Shown: positions 59,919 to 64,000 of the stretch, one piece after another
Layout: every line of letters begins with the position of its first letter
Numbering within the stretch: the stretch's first letter is position 1
Assembly (NCBI RefSeq): GCF_039522025.1
Contig: NZ_BAAADB010000008.1
Location: 64,065 to 128,064 of the forward strand
Length of the DNA stretch: 64,000 nt
Direction: 5' to 3'
DNA from: Deinococcus depolymerans
Lineage (GTDB): Bacteria; Deinococcota; Deinococci; Deinococcales; Deinococcaceae
Translations under genes and position numbers: made by a program
The notes under the pieces: generated by a model
Database searches by the model: none
What the model was told of the DNA's origin: nothing
Seen by the model: the letters and a program-made list of their open reading frames with translations, nothing else

Positions 59919-60383
59919 ATGATCCCGCGCGCCCTGCCTGCCGCCCTGCTGCTTTCCCTCCTGCTGGCCTCCTGCGCACCCGTGGCGTCCATGCTGGCCT
60001 CCCGCGACGGGGCGGGTCCGCCGCCCCGTCAGGCCGGCCCCCTCACGGTCGGTGACACCTGGACCGTGAGCGGTCCCATCGACGGGCGCAGCGTCACCAC
60101 CACCGTCAATGTCACGGACCTCGTGGACGTGCCGGGCGGCACCGCCAGCGTCAGCGAGCGGGACCGGCTGGAGGCCTTCGCGGCCGGCCGCGTGGGCTAC
60201 GGCGTGGCGAGGTACGACCCGGACCGCCGGTACGTGACATTCACCTGGGTGGGTGAGGGCGACGCCACGTACACCTGCGAGGTCACGTCCCCGCTGGGCC
60301 TGCCCTACCAGGGCCGCCTGACCATGCAGCGCGGCGGACAGACCGTCGCCACCGGAACCTGCGAGGCCAGCGTCCGCCAGTAA
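59919..60383 (+). CDS. Lipoprotein of unknown function
   Basis: The 154 residues have lipobox LLASC. The mature domain is beta-rich with one pair of Cys (YTCEVTSPLG...GTCEASVRQ), likely a disulfide. TATGCT (59907-59912) stands 6 bases before the ATG; an in-frame ATG 29 codons upstream would cross this promoter and is rejected. Confidence 0.75.
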   Translation: MIPRALPAALLLSLLLASCAPVASMLASRDGAGPPPRQAGPLTVGDTWTVSGPIDGRSVTTTVNVTDLVDVPGGTASVSERDRLEAFAAGRVGYGVARYDPDRRYVTFTWVGEGDATYTCEVTSPLGLPYQGRLTMQRGGQTVATGTCEASVRQ

Positions 60384-60414
60384 CCCGGTGCCGGCCGGTC
60401 CATTCCACGCCGCG

Positions 60415-61587
60415 TCAGCCCCAGCGGTACGTCTCGTGCCAGGCGTCCCCGCGGCGGATGAACGGGGCGCGGCTGCCCAGCACGCGGTGACCGCCCTTGA
60501 CGGCGGCGCGCACGATCACGCGCGGGTCCAGGGTCGGGTGCAGGGTGCGCGCGAACGCGACCTCCTCGCGCACGTCGAGGGTCTCGCCGCTGGCGACGGA
60601 ATCGGTGCCCAGCGCGACCTCCACCCCGGCCGCCGCGAAGGCCGCCCAGGGGAACACGCCGCACTGCAGGTGGTGGTTGCTGCGCGGGCAGGTCACGACG
60701 GCGCTGCCCGCGCGGGCCACGCGGGCGATGTCGTCGGACGTGACGTTCACCATGTGGACCAGGGTGGGTCTGGCACTCAGTACGCCCAGCTCGTCCAGGT
60801 ACCGTACGGGCGTCAGGCCCGGTTCCGGCGCGCGGCCGATGACGTCCGCGAAGGTGTCGGGGTAGAACGCCGCCAGCCGGTTGTCCCAGATGGGACCGCC
60901 GCCGCGCGTGTACAGGTCGTGCTCGGCGGGGTGCTCGGCCACGTGGATCTGCACGGGCAGGCCCTCGCCGGCGGCGTAGTCGCACAGCAGGCGCATCAGG
61001 CGGTGGCTGACGGTGTGCGGCGTGTGCGGGGACAGGCCCACGCGCGGCCCGCCGGGGCGTTCCAGGCGGCGCCAGCGTTCGAGGCGCTCGCGGACGGTGC
61101 GGAAGATGTCGTCCGCCCTGTCCGGGAAGGTGCCCAGCGCCTCGTAGTACAGGACGCCGCCCAGGTCCTCGCGGGCCAGCAGGGCGTCCATGACCTCGGG
61201 GGCGTGCATGTACACGATGTCACCCACGCCGCCCGCGCCCAGGTCGCGCAGGGTGTCCGCGCCGCGCAGGGCGGCGTCCACGCTGCGTTTCTCGCGTTGC
61301 GCGACGACCACCTCGGGAATCCAGCGGAAGTACGGCAGGGCCGTGAACGCGTACGTGCTCATGTCCAGGTGCGTGTGGGCATTCACGGGGGGCGGCGCGA
61401 TCACGGCCCCGGCGTGTTCCTCGCGGGCGTGCGGGTACGCGGCGCGCAGCGCGTCCGGGTGCCCGGTGGCGGCGACGGTGCCGCCCACCACGACCACGCC
61501 GCCCGGCGACTGCGCGCCCCCCATGCCCGTGAACAGCAGGTCGCAGGTGAGCAGGCGGGGCAGGTGCGGGTCAGGCAGGTCCGTCAT
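60415..61587 (-). CDS. Amidohydrolase, chlorohydrolase/deaminase type
   Basis: This 390-residue metal-dependent deaminase-like enzyme has the metal ligands NAHTHLD (two His), IHVAEHPAEH, LVHMVNV and GTDSVASGETLDVREE (Asp). The architecture is that of S-adenosylhomocysteine, cytosine or aminodeoxyfutalosine deaminases; the last would fit the futalosine menaquinone route used by Deinococcus, but substrate choice is not provable here. TAGCAT (complement of 61595-61600) lies 7 bases before the ATG at 61587. Confidence 0.78.
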   Translation of the reverse strand: MTDLPDPHLPRLLTCDLLFTGMGGAQSPGGVVVVGGTVAATGHPDALRAAYPHAREEHAGAVIAPPPVNAHTHLDMSTYAFTALPYFRWIPEVVVAQREKRSVDAALRGADTLRDLGAGGVGDIVYMHAPEVMDALLAREDLGGVLYYEALGTFPDRADDIFRTVRERLERWRRLERPGGPRVGLSPHTPHTVSHRLMRLLCDYAAGEGLPVQIHVAEHPAEHDLYTRGGGPIWDNRLAAFYPDTFADVIGRAPEPGLTPVRYLDELGVLSARPTLVHMVNVTSDDIARVARAGSAVVTCPRSNHHLQCGVFPWAAFAAAGVEVALGTDSVASGETLDVREEVAFARTLHPTLDPRVIVRAAVKGGHRVLGSRAPFIRRGDAWHETYRWG

Positions 61588-61628
61588 GGGCGGCATGCTA
61601 CGCCGCGCAGGGCCTGCCGTCAGGGGGG

Positions 61629-62363
61629 TCACAGCAGCGCGCGGATGCGGGCCTCGAGTTCACGGGCAACGGCGTCCGGTCCCTGCGCCAGCGCGGGCGC
61701 GCCCAGGTGCCAGCGCCCGCGCTGCTCGAACTCGCTGGTGAACAGGCTGGCCACGCCGGTCGCGCGGCGGTCCACTTCCAGGATCACGTCCAGTCCGCCG
61801 CCCGTGTGGAACAGCATCATCTCGATCTCGGCCACGCGGTACTGGCCGTGCGGGGGGCGGAAGGCGAGTTCCTGCGCGACGCGGCCGTGGTGGTGTTCGG
61901 TCTCGCTGCCGCTCAGGGTGAAGCCCAGGCGCTGCGCGGCCAGGATCAGCGTTTCCGCCTCGCGGCTCGGCAGGATCTGCAGGTGGTCCTGATCGCCGGG
62001 GTCGGCCGCCCCGGCGATGTCGGCGTCCGTGGCGAGCCACACCTGCGTGCCGGGCAGCGACAGCGGCGTGTCGAGCGGGACGTTCAGGCTGAACGGGAAC
62101 TCGCGGGTCTCGCCGGGACGCAGGTCGAAGGCCGGCACGACCGCCTGCCGGGTCAGCTGGTGCGTGACGTGGGTGTCCTCGTGCCGGTAGCGGGTGGCGA
62201 GGCCCAGGTTGATGCGTTCGATGCGCTGCTCGACGCTGCCGCCCTGCACGACCAGCACGCCGGTCAGGGTGTCCCCGGCGCGCAGGCTGGGGTTGTTCAC
62301 GCGGGCGTCGACCTTCGCGCCGCCCACACCGATGGCGGCCATCATCTTCTTCAGGAATCCCAT
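61629..62363 (-). CDS. Spo0M (sporulation-control M) family protein
   Basis: This 244-residue arrestin-like beta-sandwich protein opens MGFLKKMMAAIGVGGAKVDARVNNPSLRAGDTLTGVLVVQGG and carries FPFSLNVPLDTPLS, both typical of Spo0M. Homologues occur in non-sporulating bacteria and are thought to act in cell-shape or developmental control. It starts 55 bases after the glucokinase stop, on the same strand. Confidence 0.88.
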   Translation of the reverse strand: MGFLKKMMAAIGVGGAKVDARVNNPSLRAGDTLTGVLVVQGGSVEQRIERINLGLATRYRHEDTHVTHQLTRQAVVPAFDLRPGETREFPFSLNVPLDTPLSLPGTQVWLATDADIAGAADPGDQDHLQILPSREAETLILAAQRLGFTLSGSETEHHHGRVAQELAFRPPHGQYRVAEIEMMLFHTGGGLDVILEVDRRATGVASLFTSEFEQRGRWHLGAPALAQGPDAVARELEARIRALL

Positions 62364-62418
62364 GCGGCCCGGTACGGGTCCCTGCGGCGCGGGGTTCCCG
62401 GCGGATGTCCCTGGGGCG

Positions 62419-63258
62419 TCAGGCTTTCTTGCGGGCCGGGGTCTTGCGGGCGGGGGTCTTGCGGGGCGGGGTCGGGCGGGCGGGTTCCGGTGACGTGGTC
62501 GTCTCGCCGGCCGGTGTCGCGTCGTGGGCGGCCATCATGGCGGCCCCGATGATCCCGGCCTCGTTCAGCAGGGTGGCGGGCACGACGCGGCCGCGCCCGA
62601 CTTTCAGGTGTTCCTGCCACTTTTCGGCCTTCTTGCTGACGCCGCCCCCGATGATGAACAGGTCCGGGCTGAACAGCAGTTCCAGGTGTTGCAGGTAGGA
62701 GCTGACCCGCTTGCTCCACTGTTTCCAGTTCAGGTCGTCCAGTTCGCGGGCCCGGTCGGACGCCCAGCTCTCGGCGTGCTTGTCGCGCAGCCACAGGTGC
62801 CCGAGTTCCGTGTTGGGGATCAGCACGCCGTCGTGGATCAGGGCGCTGCCGATGCCGGTGCCGAAGGTCAGGACCATCACGGTGCCCTGCACGCCCCGCC
62901 CGGCCCCGAAGCGCGCCTCGGCCAGTCCGGCGGCGTCGGCGTCGTTGATCAGGTGCACGTCGTGGCCGGTCGCCTCGCTGAACAGCGCGTCGGCGTCCAG
63001 GCCCACCCAGTCCGGGTGGACGTTCGCGGCCGACAGCGTGTGGCCGCGCTGCACGATGCCCGGGAAGGTCACGCCGACCGCTCCTGGCAGTCCGAAGTGA
63101 GTGACGAGTTCCGCCACGACCTTCTTCACGTCCTCCGGCGCGGCGCCTTCCGGGGTGGGAATGCGCCGCCGCTCTCCGACCAGCTGGCCGGTGCGGGTGT
63201 CCACGGGTGCGCCCTTGATGCCGCTGCCGCCGATGTCGATGCCCAGGATCACGCTCAT
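62419..63258 (-). CDS. ppgK: ROK-family polyphosphate glucokinase
   Basis: It phosphorylates glucose, probably with polyphosphate and/or ATP. The 279 residues include the N-terminal phosphate loop LGIDIGGSGIKGAPVD, the catalytic Asp in INDADAAGLAEA, the second phosphate motif VLTFGTGIGSALI and IIGGGVSKK. The close spacing and order of motifs match PpgK. The C-terminus carries an unusual Lys/Pro/Ala tail with repeated TPARK units (about 257-279). TACGCT lies 7 bases before the ATG. Likely co-transcribed with the Spo0M-like gene. Confidence 0.85.
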   Translation of the reverse strand: MSVILGIDIGGSGIKGAPVDTRTGQLVGERRRIPTPEGAAPEDVKKVVAELVTHFGLPGAVGVTFPGIVQRGHTLSAANVHPDWVGLDADALFSEATGHDVHLINDADAAGLAEARFGAGRGVQGTVMVLTFGTGIGSALIHDGVLIPNTELGHLWLRDKHAESWASDRARELDDLNWKQWSKRVSSYLQHLELLFSPDLFIIGGGVSKKAEKWQEHLKVGRGRVVPATLLNEAGIIGAAMMAAHDATPAGETTTSPEPARPTPPRKTPARKTPARKKA

Positions 63259-63265
63259 GCGGCCC

Positions 63266-63271
63266 AGCGTA
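63266..63271 (-). promoter_or_regulatory. -10 box of a leaderless transcript (glucokinase)
   Basis: TACGCT on the minus strand lies 7 bases before the ATG at 63258. Confidence 0.6.
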
Positions 63272-63362
63272 CCGCAGTTCCCGGCCGGCCCGGGCGCATC
63301 CCCCCGCCACCACAATTGAACGGGGTGTAATTTTGAACCCGTGGCAGTATCCTGTGCGGATC

Positions 63363-63980
63363 ATGGATTCCACCTCGCTGCGCGAACGCCAGAAGGAGCG
63401 CCGCCGCGCCCGCATCTACACCGTCGCCATTGACCTGTTCAAACGGGGTGGCTTCCAGACCACGACCGCCACCGACATCGCCAAGGCCAGCAACGTCTCG
63501 CGCGGCACCTTCTTCAACTACTACCCGTACAAGGAAGCGGTGCTGCTGGACTACGGCAGCGAGGTCATGAACCGCCTGCGCGACCACGCCGAGGCCCGCC
63601 TGCACGACGGCGCCGCGCCCCTGACGGTGCTGTACGAGGTCTGGGACCGCCTGGCCGACGAGAACACCCGCGAACGCGACCTGTTCCCCCCGCTGGCGTA
63701 CGAGGTCATGAACCCCAACCCCGAGCGCGCCCGCACCGCGTACCAGGCGCTGCCGCTGAGCAAGGTCATCGAACTGATCCTGCGGCCCATGCATCAGGCC
63801 GGCATGATGCGCACCGACCTGAGCCTGCAGCGCATCAGCAACCTGATCGCCGACACGTACCTGATGGTCGCGCTGCGCTGGAGCGCCTACGGCACCGAGC
63901 GTCCCCTGCAGGAGGAGATGCGCCTGGCGCTGAGCCTGCTGCTGGAAGGGGCCGTGAAACGCGAGCCGCCCCGCCCCTGA
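63363..63980 (+). CDS. TetR-family transcriptional regulator
   Basis: The 205 residues start with a helix-turn-helix (TTATDIAKASNVSRGTFFNYYPYKEAVLLDY, about 32-62). An all-helical ligand-binding domain follows. The ATG at 63363 is used; a TATCCT box lies 9 bases upstream. It is divergent from the glucokinase gene, which it may regulate. Its own ligand is unknown. The gene is complete, ending 20 bases before the window edge. Confidence 0.88.
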   Translation: MDSTSLRERQKERRRARIYTVAIDLFKRGGFQTTTATDIAKASNVSRGTFFNYYPYKEAVLLDYGSEVMNRLRDHAEARLHDGAAPLTVLYEVWDRLADENTRERDLFPPLAYEVMNPNPERARTAYQALPLSKVIELILRPMHQAGMMRTDLSLQRISNLIADTYLMVALRWSAYGTERPLQEEMRLALSLLLEGAVKREPPRP

Positions 63981-64000
63981 ACGCCGGACGCGCGGCCCGG

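Overview
The window is high-GC DNA from a Deinococcus-type chromosome (genus inferred, species not determined). The inference rests on a Deinococcus-like gene set: LysM/M23 and LysM/NlpC envelope hydrolases, family-4 uracil-DNA glycosylase, DinB and Spo0M proteins, and a class Ib ribonucleotide reductase. It also rests on a striking number of genes whose start codon lies only 5-9 nt after a TANNNT -10 box, the leaderless arrangement known from Deinococcus.

Left host region (about 90-37,950). It holds mostly short transcription units: an alpha/beta hydrolase, a polyprenyl synthase, envelope enzymes, dtd plus a DUF1844 gene, UDG, LolA-like and several lipoprotein genes, an amidase, miaB, a ring-cleaving dioxygenase and DinB. 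A fatty-acid oxidation set (thiolase, FadB-like protein) is divergent from a quinone oxidoreductase. An acyl-ACP-reductase-like gene is coupled to an NDH-2-like gene. Next come purU and a divergent M29 aminopeptidase, then a thioesterase-nrdI-nrdE-nrdF-nrdH operon behind a sigma70 promoter and a cobalamin riboswitch, and finally polA. A family of 130-160 bp hairpin-rich inverted-repeat elements (eight intact and two partial copies) is scattered here. Each intact copy is flanked by a 3-bp TNA duplication. Several sit exactly on a gene's stop codon and one has destroyed a C39-like peptidase gene.

Integrated element (37,954-57,183). A 31-bp direct repeat brackets 19.2 kb; the right copy is the last codons of secA. 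Inside are lysis genes, a beta-helix tailspike, terminase subunits, RusA, small DNA-binding and membrane proteins, and the C-terminal part of a large serine recombinase next to secA. No capsid, portal or tail-tube genes remain. An IS4-type element lies exactly between a truncated gene after terL and a truncated tail gene and has no target duplication, and the integrase has lost its catalytic half, so the prophage is probably defective. Between the lysis genes and the tailspike, on the opposite strand, sits an algF-algI-algJ-algX-like polysaccharide O-acetylation cassette whose last gene is strikingly AT-rich. I consider this phage-borne acetylation cassette beside a tailspike the most interesting system in the window.

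Right host region (57,154-64,000). secA, a lipoprotein, an amidohydrolase, a Spo0M-like protein, a polyphosphate-glucokinase-like ROK kinase with a histone-H1-like tail, and a TetR regulator.
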